Positions 35,580 through 43,448 of a stretch of DNA of 64,000 bases are shown piece by piece; positions within the stretch are counted from its first letter, which is position 1, and each line of letters opens with the position of its first letter. The notes below the pieces were generated by a model. It was not told the DNA's origin and did no database searches. It was given only the letters and a program-made list of their open reading frames with translations. The position numbers and the translations under genes are program-made. Where the stretch lies: positions 1 to 64,000 of the forward strand of contig JABCYQ010000002.1 of the NCBI GenBank assembly GCA_013290125.1, written 5' to 3'. The stretch is from Vulcanimicrobiota bacterium. Lineage in GTDB: Bacteria; Vulcanimicrobiota; Vulcanimicrobiia; Eremiobacterales; Eremiobacteraceae.

Positions 35580-35609
35580 CGTCGTCGCGATCCGCGATGA
35601 CCGCTGACG
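35554..35609 (+). repeat. 28-base tandem duplication spanning a gene junction
   Basis: Units 35554-35581 and 35582-35609 match at 25 of 28 positions. Each unit contains the 3' end and stop of the aminotransferase frame (GCTGA) and an ATG. The first ATG (35569) is out of frame with the flavoprotein by 28 bases; the second (35597) is the functional start. Confidence 0.8.
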
Positions 35610-36829
35610 TCATCGTAGTCGGCGCAGGGCCGGCTGGTTCTGCGGCGGCGTACGCGCTCGCGACGGCGGGCGCCGACGTGCTCATGCTGGACCGTTGCCG
35701 TTTTCCGCGCGATAAATCGTGCGGCGACGGCGTCGCCCCGCACGCCGTCGACATGCTGCGCGAGATGGGCGTCTCTTTCGATCATTTTGCGGGGCCGGCG
35801 CGCAAGACGTACGGCGGATTGATCTCGGGACCTGACGGGCGATCGTTTCGCGCCGATCCGCCGCGCGGGCCAGATGGCGCGCGTCTAGAGTCGTGGATCG
35901 TTCCGCGCGCGGAGCTCGACGCGCGTGTCGCGCGCGCGGCCGTTCGCGCAGGCGCTATACTTCGCGAAGGCGTGACCGTTACCGGGCTTCTTCGCGAGCG
36001 CGGCCGCGTGAGCGGAGTTGAAATCCAGGACGGCGCCGGCACGTCGCGGGTGCGAGCGCGCGTGGTCATCGGCGCGGACGGCGCGCACTCTGTGATAGCG
36101 AAGTCGCTCGGGTTGCGCGAAAATGGCCCGCGCCACATCGGCTATGCGCTGCGCGGCTACTTCGACGGAGTAGATGATCTGCGCGACGACATGGAGATCC
36201 ATTATTTCGATCGAGAACTGTTGCCGGGATATGGTTGGGTCTTTCCCACTGGCGAGCGATCGGCCAACGTCGGGGTAGGAGTTTATTTCGGGGAGCTTCG
36301 CCGAAGCGGGCGCAAATTGCGTGATATCTTAAACGATTTCATCTCGTCGGCGCCCGCGGTTGCGGCGCGTTTTCGTCAAGCAAGGCCGACGAGTCGCGCG
36401 ATCGGCTGGCCGCTACCGGTGTCGAGCGCGCGCAGGCAAACGGTTTTCGACGGCGTCATGCTCGCGGGCGATGCGGCCTCGCTTGTGGATCCGCTCACTG
36501 GAGAGGGTATATACACTGCGCTCGTCTCGGGGCGGAGCGCCGCGCGAGCGGCGATGGCCGGCATTCGAGCCGACGATGTATCGGCGGCCGCGCTGCGCGG
36601 CCACGAACACGAATGGCGCGAGACTGTCGGCGGTTACCTTGGCGCTGGACGCGTGCTGAAGAATCTCGCCAAGAGCGCTTGGCTGTTCAACGTCGTCGTG
36701 CGTCGCGCGGGCGAAAATCCGCAGCACGCCAGTCGCGCGATCGGTTACGGCATCGGCACGATCGATCGCGCCGTTGCGCTGCGCGGCGTGATGCGGCGCG
36801 TGTTCTTGCAACCGTCATTCTTCCGCTGA
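35597..36829 (+). CDS. Geranylgeranyl-reductase-family FAD oxidoreductase
   Basis: A 410-residue flavoprotein of the GG-reductase group within the p-hydroxybenzoate-hydroxylase-like fold. FAD-binding motif VIVVGAGPAGSAAAYAL is at residues 5-21, the family CxGxG-type KSCGDGVAPHA at about 40-50, and the second FAD motif MLAGDAASLVDPLTGEGIYTAL at about 286-307. Homologues saturate isoprenoid chains of membrane lipids, quinones or pigments; others in the group are halogenases or hydroxylases. Cotranscribed with the kynureninase-like gene; whether they share a pathway is unknown. Confidence 0.82.
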   Translation: MTADVIVVGAGPAGSAAAYALATAGADVLMLDRCRFPRDKSCGDGVAPHAVDMLREMGVSFDHFAGPARKTYGGLISGPDGRSFRADPPRGPDGARLESWIVPRAELDARVARAAVRAGAILREGVTVTGLLRERGRVSGVEIQDGAGTSRVRARVVIGADGAHSVIAKSLGLRENGPRHIGYALRGYFDGVDDLRDDMEIHYFDRELLPGYGWVFPTGERSANVGVGVYFGELRRSGRKLRDILNDFISSAPAVAARFRQARPTSRAIGWPLPVSSARRQTVFDGVMLAGDAASLVDPLTGEGIYTALVSGRSAARAAMAGIRADDVSAAALRGHEHEWRETVGGYLGAGRVLKNLAKSAWLFNVVVRRAGENPQHASRAIGYGIGTIDRAVALRGVMRRVFLQPSFFR

Positions 36830-36855
36830 CGTTAACTCGCCGGCCGATCCAATCC

Positions 36856-36928
36856 GTCTGAAGGGGCCGACTTTATGTCGGCCCACGTTACGTTTGCCAG
36901 GGCCGACATAAAGTCGGCCCCTTCAGAC
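36856..36928. repeat. Large nested palindrome, family A (29-bp inverted repeat)
   Basis: Arms 36856-36884 and 36900-36928 are perfect reverse complements over 29 bases with a 15-base spacer; each arm is itself a GGGCCGAC-TTTAT-GTCGGCCC hairpin. It closely matches the copy at 7880-7948. It lies between two convergent genes and can double as their terminator. Confidence 0.8.
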
Positions 36929-36935
36929 AAGCCCT

Positions 36936-37643
36936 TCATTTCAGGAATTTCTTCGCGCTGGGGCAGAGCGCAAGCAGCGGGCAACGCACGCATTCGGGAT
37001 TGCGCGCGTGGCAGATCTCGCGCCCGTGGTGGATCAGCCAATGATGCGCGTTCGACCAATCGCTCTCGGGAATCACGCGCATCAACTGCTTCTCAGCCTG
37101 CGCCGGAGTCCGCGCCCGCGTGAGGCCGAGCCTATTCGCGACGCGGAACACATGCGTATCGACCGCGATCGCCGGCGTTGCGAAAGCTACGGAGAGCACG
37201 ACGTTTGCCGTCTTCCGCCCAACTCCCGGAAGATCGATCAGTTCTTCCATTGCGTTCGGCACGCGGCCGCCGTGACGCTCCATGAGCAGGCGGCTCGCGG
37301 CGATGATATTCTTCGCCTTCGATTTGAATAAGCCGCACGTCATGATGAGCGGCTCGATATCGGATGGATCGAGCGCAGCCATGGCCTCGGCATTCGGATA
37401 GAGCTCGAACAGCTTCGGCGTCACCATGTTCACGCGCGCGTCCGTGCACTGCGCCGACAGCATGACCGAGACGAGCAGCTGGAAATCCGTTCGATAAAGT
37501 AAAGCCGTTCGCGCATCGGCATAGGTCGAGCGTAGAACGTCTAGGATTGCCGCGCGTCGGTCGGCAAGCGAACGTGCGCCCGGTTTGCGTCCAACGCCAC
37601 GAGCCCGTCGCGCTCGAGTTCCGCTAACAAGTCGCGCAGCCAC
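36936..37643 (-). CDS. nth: Endonuclease III (DNA glycosylase/AP lyase)
   Basis: A HhH-GPD base-excision enzyme removing oxidised pyrimidines. Seen: LLVSVMLSAQCTDARVN, the helix-hairpin-helix LPGVGRKTANVVLS with catalytic Lys, AVDTHVFRVANRLGL with catalytic Asp, and the FeS motif CHARNPECVRCPLLALC (Cys-X6-Cys-X2-Cys-X5-Cys). The start is problematic. GTG 37643 is the nearest canonical start upstream of the conserved region, giving about 235 residues with an Arg-rich, unconserved first 30, and it lies 103 bases inside the 3' end of mutY in another frame. Between it and Met of SVMLSAQ no ATG, GTG or TTG exists. A nonstandard start near the mutY stop is an alternative. Confidence 0.88.
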   Translation of the reverse strand: MAARLVSGTRARRARGVGRKPGARSLADRRAAILDVLRSTYADARTALLYRTDFQLLVSVMLSAQCTDARVNMVTPKLFELYPNAEAMAALDPSDIEPLIMTCGLFKSKAKNIIAASRLLMERHGGRVPNAMEELIDLPGVGRKTANVVLSVAFATPAIAVDTHVFRVANRLGLTRARTPAQAEKQLMRVIPESDWSNAHHWLIHHGREICHARNPECVRCPLLALCPSAKKFLK

Positions 37644-38440
37644 GCGACATCGGTTGCCGCAAAATCTTCCTTCACCTGCTCGCCTAGCGCGAGCAAGCTC
37701 AAGCGCGGCGCGCAAGTCAGCGCGCGCACGACCCGTCCGCGATAATAGCGTCGCGAGCCTAGAAAGGGAGCCTTCGCCGAAAGCGCACGACCGCGACGAG
37801 CGCCGGTCTTTCGCTCAGGCTTTCCGGACGTAGAGAACACGCAATTGCGCCGAGCCGGGCACCCGGCGCAGTCGGGGTTTGGTCTGCAGAACAAGGCACC
37901 GACATCCATAAGCGCGTGGTTCCACATACTCGCGCGTCCGCGCGGCACAACGCGTGCCGCCAGCTCCCATATCGCCGAGCCAGTTATGCGATCTTTTCCT
38001 AACAGCGCGCGCGATAGTACGCGGCCCACATTCACATCCACAGCCGCCTCGTCCGCGCCGTACGCAAACGAGGCGACTGCGCCCGCGGTGTATCGGCCGA
38101 CGCCGGGAAGCGTCCGCAGGTCGTCGATAGCGTGCGGCACTTGTCCGTTGAAATCGCGAAGTACGGTCCGCGCTGTTTCGTGCAGCCGCTTCGCGCGCGA
38201 GTTATAGCCGAGTCCAGACCACATCCGCAACACATCGGCGAGCGGCGCGCATGCGAGCGATGCTATCGTCGGAAATGCGGCGAGGAATTTCTCGAACTTC
38301 GGGATGACGCGCGCGACTTGCGTCTGCTGCAGCATCGTCTCCGAAACGAGTACCGAGTACGGGTCGGAGCGCCGCCGCCACGGGAGGTCGCGGGCGTTTC
38401 GCCGATACCAACGGATGATCGCGGCGTGAAAAGCGGGCAC
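37541..38440 (-). CDS. mutY: A/G-specific adenine DNA glycosylase
   Basis: A 299-residue HhH-GPD glycosylase that removes adenine mispaired with 8-oxoguanine. Catalytic Glu in VSETMLQQTQVARVIPKFEK, HhH LPGVGRYTAGAVASFAYG with Tyr in place of the Nth lysine, and catalytic Asp in AAVDVNVGRVLSR. The FeS motif is CRPNPDCAGCPARRNC, with five rather than the usual six residues between the first two Cys. The C-terminal part after it is short compared with E. coli MutY and lacks an obvious complete MutT-like 8-oxoG domain. GTG 38440 avoids overlap with the divergent DUF72 gene; GTG 38464 would overlap it by 17 bases. Downstream nth overlaps its 3' end. Confidence 0.9.
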   Translation of the reverse strand: MPAFHAAIIRWYRRNARDLPWRRRSDPYSVLVSETMLQQTQVARVIPKFEKFLAAFPTIASLACAPLADVLRMWSGLGYNSRAKRLHETARTVLRDFNGQVPHAIDDLRTLPGVGRYTAGAVASFAYGADEAAVDVNVGRVLSRALLGKDRITGSAIWELAARVVPRGRASMWNHALMDVGALFCRPNPDCAGCPARRNCVFSTSGKPERKTGARRGRALSAKAPFLGSRRYYRGRVVRALTCAPRLSLLALGEQVKEDFAATDVAWLRDLLAELERDGLVALDANRAHVRLPTDARQS

Positions 38441-38447
38441 GCGATCC

Positions 38448-39323
38448 GTGGACTTGACCTTCACGCCGGAAGCGATTCAACGCGGCGGCGCGAATCCCAG
38501 CCGCGTGGACGCGCGCGTCTGGCTCGGAACCCAGGGTTGGCACTACAAGGACTGGGTCGGTAATTTCTATCCGTTCGGTACGCAGTCGCGAGACATGCTG
38601 ACCGAATACGGCCGCGCGCTCTCCACGACCGAGGTGGATTCGACCTACTATGCGACGCCCCCGGCGCGCTCGGTGGAAGGCTGGCGCAGGCGAACGCCCG
38701 CGGCGTTCAAGTTCGGACTGAAGACGCCATCCGAGATCACACACGTCCGCAGGTTTCGCGACGCAGACGCCCAGTTCGACGAATTCGTCGATCGCGCGCG
38801 CCTGCTCGGAGACAAACTCGGTGCTATCCTCGTCCAATGTCCGCCCGATTTCGACCCGACGCCTGAGAATCGCGACGCGCTCTTCCATTTCATGGCGCAT
38901 CGGCTTCCGAAAGATTGCCCGATCGCGCTCGAACTTCGCGATGGCCGCTGGTACGACGACGATCTCTTCGCGCTGGCGCGTCGCCACGGCTTTACGATTG
39001 CAGCAACGGAGGGCAAGTACGCCCCGCTATCGCTTGCCAACCAGATCGCGGACGAACTCGTGCGCGATCCGCCAGCGCCGTTCGCCTACTTGCGTTGGCT
39101 CGGCGACCGCACGCTCACGGTCTTCGATCGCGTGCAGATCGAACGCGCCGAATCGCTCGATGTATGGGAGCGGCTCATCAAACAATTGCGGCGATCTGTT
39201 CGCGACATCTACGGCTACGTCAACAACCACTATCAGGGTCATTCGCCGGCGACGATACGAGCGCTCGCGGCGCGACTCGGCGAAGAAATCCCGCCTGAAT
39301 CCACGGCGCCGCGGCTTTTCTAA
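38448..39323 (+). CDS. DUF72 (YecE-type) protein
   Basis: A 291-residue TIM-barrel-like protein of the DUF72 family. Diagnostic parts: LGTQGWHYKDWVGNFYP at about residues 26-42, FNTVEVNSTFY-equivalent STTEVDSTYYATP at about 60-72, FKFGLKTPSEITH at about 86-98, and the C-terminal YVNNHYQGHSPATI. The biochemical role of this widespread family is not settled. Start ATG 38448 lies seven bases from the preferred mutY start on the other strand, so the promoters of each gene must sit inside the neighbour. The 3' end overlaps the next convergent gene by four bases. Confidence 0.88.
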   Translation: MDLTFTPEAIQRGGANPSRVDARVWLGTQGWHYKDWVGNFYPFGTQSRDMLTEYGRALSTTEVDSTYYATPPARSVEGWRRRTPAAFKFGLKTPSEITHVRRFRDADAQFDEFVDRARLLGDKLGAILVQCPPDFDPTPENRDALFHFMAHRLPKDCPIALELRDGRWYDDDLFALARRHGFTIAATEGKYAPLSLANQIADELVRDPPAPFAYLRWLGDRTLTVFDRVQIERAESLDVWERLIKQLRRSVRDIYGYVNNHYQGHSPATIRALAARLGEEIPPESTAPRLF

Positions 39324-40276
39324 GGCTGCGGACTCGGGGTAGCGCTGGCGGACGGCAGCACTTGATCGGTCGGCGGCATTTGATTGGTCGGCGCTCCTGC
39401 GTCTGAGGTCTGCGTGCACGACTTCACGACGCGCGTCGCCGCTGTGACGGCGCGCGTTTCGGCCGCGCGGATGATGCTCTGCTGGCGGGAGAATTGCATC
39501 ACGTCTTGTACCGTCGTCTGCGAAGACCGCGGTCCGCTGCTCGTGATGATGCCGCCTTCGCCGGGTTGCGGCACAGGATCATCGCCCGGATCGCCGTTGA
39601 ACGTCTCGCCCAAAGGCAACGTCGCGCCGATCCGTGTCGCAAGCGTGTCTTCGGAGCCATGCTTGTCCATGAGCACGTGCACGACGCTCGACAGATCGTT
39701 TGCAAGCGCGCGCTGCCGGTCGATAGATTTCTGCAGCTGCGATGCGCTTTCTTGAAGCGCCTTTTGCCGAGTGGGATCCGTGGTCTGTTTGGCCTGCGCC
39801 AACATGTCGTTGACCGCGCCTTGTTCGACCGGAATCGAGTCGAGCATCTTCTGGACGTAGCCGATCAACTGCACGCGATGATCGTACGCCGTCAGCGCGC
39901 CGTCTCGCCTATAGTAGTCGTTCTGAACATCGTTGAGCGATACGTTCGAAGAACTGATGCGGTCGTCGTTTGCGGCGATCGTCACCACCGCGACATTGTA
40001 ATGCTCGACGAACCGCGTGCACGCGGCGCTCGCCGTGACTTTGCCGAGAAGGCGCGGATAAGGCCCGGTGGATTGCGGATCGGGTGTGGAATCAAGACTA
40101 ACCGGAGCAAGTGGGCTCGTCGAGGTCGGAATCGGTGTGGGCTCCGGCGTGCGCGACTGAGAGGGAGACGGCGACGGTGACGCTGTTCCGGGATCGCGGC
40201 CCAACGCGGGAGCGACAAGCGTCGCCGCGAATGCGATAATGCAGCCAAGCAGAGCGAGCGGCGGTCGAACGCGCAT
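39320..40276 (-). CDS. Secreted protein of unknown function with helical core
   Basis: A 318-residue protein with a signal peptide (MRVRPPLALLGCIIAFAATL, cleavage near ALGRDP), a Pro/Ser/Thr-rich spacer to about residue 75, then a mostly helical segment (DNHR-free region ALTAYDHRVQLIGYVQKMLD to QKSIDRQRALANDLSSVVHVLMDKHG) and a Gly/Pro-rich tail. Two cysteines (about residues 86 and 290) could pair. No family recognised. Confidence 0.7.
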   Translation of the reverse strand: MRVRPPLALLGCIIAFAATLVAPALGRDPGTASPSPSPSQSRTPEPTPIPTSTSPLAPVSLDSTPDPQSTGPYPRLLGKVTASAACTRFVEHYNVAVVTIAANDDRISSSNVSLNDVQNDYYRRDGALTAYDHRVQLIGYVQKMLDSIPVEQGAVNDMLAQAKQTTDPTRQKALQESASQLQKSIDRQRALANDLSSVVHVLMDKHGSEDTLATRIGATLPLGETFNGDPGDDPVPQPGEGGIITSSGPRSSQTTVQDVMQFSRQQSIIRAAETRAVTAATRVVKSCTQTSDAGAPTNQMPPTDQVLPSASATPSPQP

Positions 40277-40339
40277 GGTAACGGCAACATTTTGTAGCTC
40301 GCGCTCCGTGCACCTGTGGTCCTCATGAAGGTCTCATAT

Positions 40340-40894
40340 ATGGAAGAATTCGACGTGGTGATCGTGGGCGGCGGCATGGCCGGCCTCTCCGCAGGCGTGT
40401 TCCTGGGACGAGCCGGGGTGCACACTTGCCTGCTCGACGGGACCGAGTCGAGCCTGCGACGGGTCGAGCGCGTGAACAACTATATCGGATTTCCCGATGG
40501 CGTAGGCGGCACGGAACTCCTAGAGCGCAGCCGCGAACAGGCCGCGCGCTTCGGCGTCCGCGTCAGTGACGAGAGCGTCTCGTCAATCGCGCCTGAAGCG
40601 CCGGGCTTCGTCGTAAAAACCGGAACGAGTGCATTCGGTTGCCGGTTCGTCATATTAGCTTCGAATAAACGAACCGATCTCGCGACCGGACTTGGCCTAT
40701 CGTTAGGCGGCCACGGCGGGCGCTTCGTGGCTGTGGATGCGGACGGTCAAACGGCTGTTCCGGGCTGCTTCGCGACCGGGCGGATCACGGGCATTCCGAG
40801 TCAAGCGGTCATCGCGGCGGGCGATGGCGCTCGCGTGGCGATCGCGATCATCCAGCAGATACGCGGCGGATACTACGTGGACCACGACACGTAG
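40340..40894 (+). CDS. Thioredoxin-reductase-like protein with FAD domain only
   Basis: A 184-residue flavoprotein-like protein. It has the FAD motif VVIVGGGMAGLSAGVFLGRAG at residues 6-26 region, the TrxB-type VNNYIGFPDGVGGTELLERSREQAARFG, and a C-terminal PGCFATGRITGIPSQAVIAAGDGARVA block that normally closes the FAD domain. The whole central NADPH-binding domain and the CxxC active site of thioredoxin reductase are missing, and the join is clean, with no frameshift visible. It may reduce FAD by another partner, bind FAD as a sensor, or be a relic. ATG 40340 follows GAAGGT by seven bases. Confidence 0.75.
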   Translation: MEEFDVVIVGGGMAGLSAGVFLGRAGVHTCLLDGTESSLRRVERVNNYIGFPDGVGGTELLERSREQAARFGVRVSDESVSSIAPEAPGFVVKTGTSAFGCRFVILASNKRTDLATGLGLSLGGHGGRFVAVDADGQTAVPGCFATGRITGIPSQAVIAAGDGARVAIAIIQQIRGGYYVDHDT

Positions 40895-40935
40895 GGCGTC
40901 GCGCGAGCGGTACTGAACGTGCGGCCCTGCATCAG

Positions 40936-43332
40936 ATGAGTAGCGGAACTCGACGGCGCTGGTCGCGGACCATTCGCATCGCAGCGACGATTGCGGCCGC
41001 GTCGCTCGCGGCCTTGATAGTTGTCGCCCTCGTCGCTTTTGCGTGGATCGTCCGCGCTCCCATTCCGAAAGTCGACGGTTCCATCGCCGTCGCGGGGATC
41101 TCAGGCCCGGTCACGATCCGCCGCGACGACCGCGGCATACCGCACGTGGTCGCGCAGACCGAAACTGATCTCTTCTTCGGAGACGGCTATGCGTGCGCTC
41201 AGGACCGGCTCTGGCAGATGGACATCCTGCGCCGGGAGTCCGAAGGCCGGCTCTCGCAGATATTCGGCTCGGTCGCACTTCCGCTCGACCGCTACTATTT
41301 GGCGTTGGGGATAGGGGCGAAGGCGTCGTCGGATGCGGCGCATCTCGACGCGCGGACTCGCGCAGACTTCGACGCCTATGCCGCGGGCGTGAACGCATAT
41401 GCAGCGGCCAGCGAGCCGGCGTTAGAATTCCGGCTGCTCGGCTACCGGCCGGCGCCTTGGACTGCGGTCGATAGCCTCGCGATCGTAAAGCTGATGGAGC
41501 AGCGGCTCGACGACGAAGCCGACACGATCGCGGTCCGCGCCAAACTTGCTAGCGTCATCGGCGATTCCGCGATGCGCGCGCTGACGACGGACAGCGTGCC
41601 TGCACTCGAGCATCCGGTTCCAGGTTACGGATCCACCGGCCGTCGCGCTTCCTTGGTGAACGGTGCGACGTCACACGATGTCACCGGATGGGCGCTTGCA
41701 TTTTCCGCGCCGGCCGGCGCCGAGCGCGTGCCCGATTCGGGTTCGAACGGATGGACCGTCTCGGGGCGGCGGACAACCACAGGTTTGCCCGTCCTCTCGA
41801 ACGACACGCATCTCGAACATTCCGTGCCAAGCACCTGGTGGGTGGTCCAGCTCAAAGGCGCTGGCTTCGACGTGGAAGGTTTCACGATTCCGGGTCTGCC
41901 CGGCGTGACGCTCGGCCACAACGAGCGGATCGCATTCGGCGTGACGAGCGCCTACGGTGCCGCGCAAGATCTCTTCGCCGAACGATTCCGCGATGCACGT
42001 TCCGATGAGTATCGTTATGGAACGTCGTGGCTGCGCGCGCATCACCGCATCGAGAGCATACCGATCAAGGGCAAACTGGATGCGACGCTCGATGTGCTGG
42101 AGACGATCCATGGCCCCGTCGTGATACGCGAGGGTGCGAAAGCGTATGCGCTTTCTTGGACCGCGCTGCGCGATCCGGACCCGTCGCGAGGACAAGGTGA
42201 TCTGGACCGAGCGTCGGATTGGGCGCAATTCCGAGCGGCCGTCTCGGAACTCGTCGGGCCGAATCTCAATTTCGTCTATGCCGACGTCGATGGACACATC
42301 GGCTATCAGGACGCGGGTCGACTGCCGGTGCGGCAAGGCTTCGACGGATGGCTGCCGGCCGATGGATCCAATCCGCGACTTCGCTGGACGGGCGACGTGC
42401 CGTTCGCAAAGTTGCCGCACGCCTTTGACCCGCCGGCCGGTTTTCTTGCAAGCGCGAACAATCAGTTGACCTCGCCCGGATACTCGCCGCAGCTCTCGAC
42501 CGCGCTATACGCGCCGCCGTATCGCATTCAAGAGATCACGCGCCTTATGGGCATGACGTCATTCCGAAAACCGAGCGACTACGGAGCGATGCAATCGAAT
42601 CCGACTGACATTCCCGACGCTGAGCTCGCAGCGGCGACGGTTCTGGCGCTCCAGGATACGCAAGACGCGATGCTTTCACGCATTCGGGGCGATCTCGCCG
42701 GGTGGAACGGAAACGCGGAGATCTGGGATCGAACCCCAACGTTTATCGCGGTCGAGCGCGACGACTTGACGCGCGATCTCCTCGAACCGAAACTCGGATC
42801 GCTGTACGCGCAATACAAAGCCCACTTCCATCCGATTACAATCGTCGATCGAGCGCTGCGCGGCGATCGGTCGCTAGCGTCGCTCGGGGTGACTCGGACG
42901 AGCGTCATCGCAACCATCTCACGAGCCGTCCGCGAAGCCGTCGCCGATCTCAAGATGAGGCCCGACCAGGGAATCGACTCACTTCGTCCGTGGGGTGAGG
43001 TCGATGCAGCCGTCTTCGACCATCCGCTCGGCGTGGTGTGGCCGCTGAATACGTTGCTGAATTTCAAACCGTTGCCGCAGCCCGGCGATCCGTATACGAT
43101 ATTTCAGGCCAAGCCCGATTTCGGTCCCTCAATGCGTCTCGTCGCCGATACGCATGACTGGGATGACTCCTCGATGGTATTGACGCTCGGCGAATCCGGC
43201 CACTTCAGCGACGAGCACTACGACGATCAGATGCAGGACTGGGTCAACAACCGCTACCGGCCCACGCCATTCTCGGACGACGCCGTGGCCCGCGCGACAA
43301 GACACATACTCGTCCTCGAACCCAAACCCTAG
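40936..43332 (+). CDS. Penicillin acylase family (S45 Ntn-hydrolase)
   Basis: A 798-residue precursor with an N-terminal membrane helix (about residues 12-36). Residues 60-110 carry RDDRGIPHVVAQTETDLFFGDGYACAQDRLWQMD, the A-chain opening. The autocatalytic cleavage site is GSNGWTVSG, with the nucleophile Ser270 that becomes the N-terminus of the B chain; NDTHLEHSVPSTWW follows. S45 enzymes hydrolyse amides such as penicillins, acyl-homoserine lactones or cyclic peptides in the periplasm. Quorum-signal or antibiotic degradation are both plausible and not separable here. Downstream are two hairpins, so this is probably its own transcription unit. Confidence 0.93.
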   Translation: MSSGTRRRWSRTIRIAATIAAASLAALIVVALVAFAWIVRAPIPKVDGSIAVAGISGPVTIRRDDRGIPHVVAQTETDLFFGDGYACAQDRLWQMDILRRESEGRLSQIFGSVALPLDRYYLALGIGAKASSDAAHLDARTRADFDAYAAGVNAYAAASEPALEFRLLGYRPAPWTAVDSLAIVKLMEQRLDDEADTIAVRAKLASVIGDSAMRALTTDSVPALEHPVPGYGSTGRRASLVNGATSHDVTGWALAFSAPAGAERVPDSGSNGWTVSGRRTTTGLPVLSNDTHLEHSVPSTWWVVQLKGAGFDVEGFTIPGLPGVTLGHNERIAFGVTSAYGAAQDLFAERFRDARSDEYRYGTSWLRAHHRIESIPIKGKLDATLDVLETIHGPVVIREGAKAYALSWTALRDPDPSRGQGDLDRASDWAQFRAAVSELVGPNLNFVYADVDGHIGYQDAGRLPVRQGFDGWLPADGSNPRLRWTGDVPFAKLPHAFDPPAGFLASANNQLTSPGYSPQLSTALYAPPYRIQEITRLMGMTSFRKPSDYGAMQSNPTDIPDAELAAATVLALQDTQDAMLSRIRGDLAGWNGNAEIWDRTPTFIAVERDDLTRDLLEPKLGSLYAQYKAHFHPITIVDRALRGDRSLASLGVTRTSVIATISRAVREAVADLKMRPDQGIDSLRPWGEVDAAVFDHPLGVVWPLNTLLNFKPLPQPGDPYTIFQAKPDFGPSMRLVADTHDWDDSSMVLTLGESGHFSDEHYDDQMQDWVNNRYRPTPFSDDAVARATRHILVLEPKP

Positions 43333-43337
43333 CTTGC

Positions 43338-43385
43338 GGTAGGTAAGCAACCCTACCCATGGGCGAGCGATGCTCGCCCTACTAC
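43338..43385. repeat. Tandem hairpins, the second a family B repeat on the minus strand
   Basis: GGTAGG (43338-43343) can pair with CCTACC (43352-43357), and GGGCGAGC-GAT-GCTCGCCC (43361-43379) is a perfect 8-bp hairpin followed by TACTAC. Read on the minus strand, 43385-43361 begins GTAGTAGGGCGAGCATCGCT, the family B unit. Position just after the penicillin acylase stop also suits a terminator. Confidence 0.65.
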
Positions 43386-43448
43386 ATTGGGGCCGCGCAC
43401 GCTGCTCGCACGTTCCTCTGCTACCGTTTGGGCGAACGGAGAAATATC

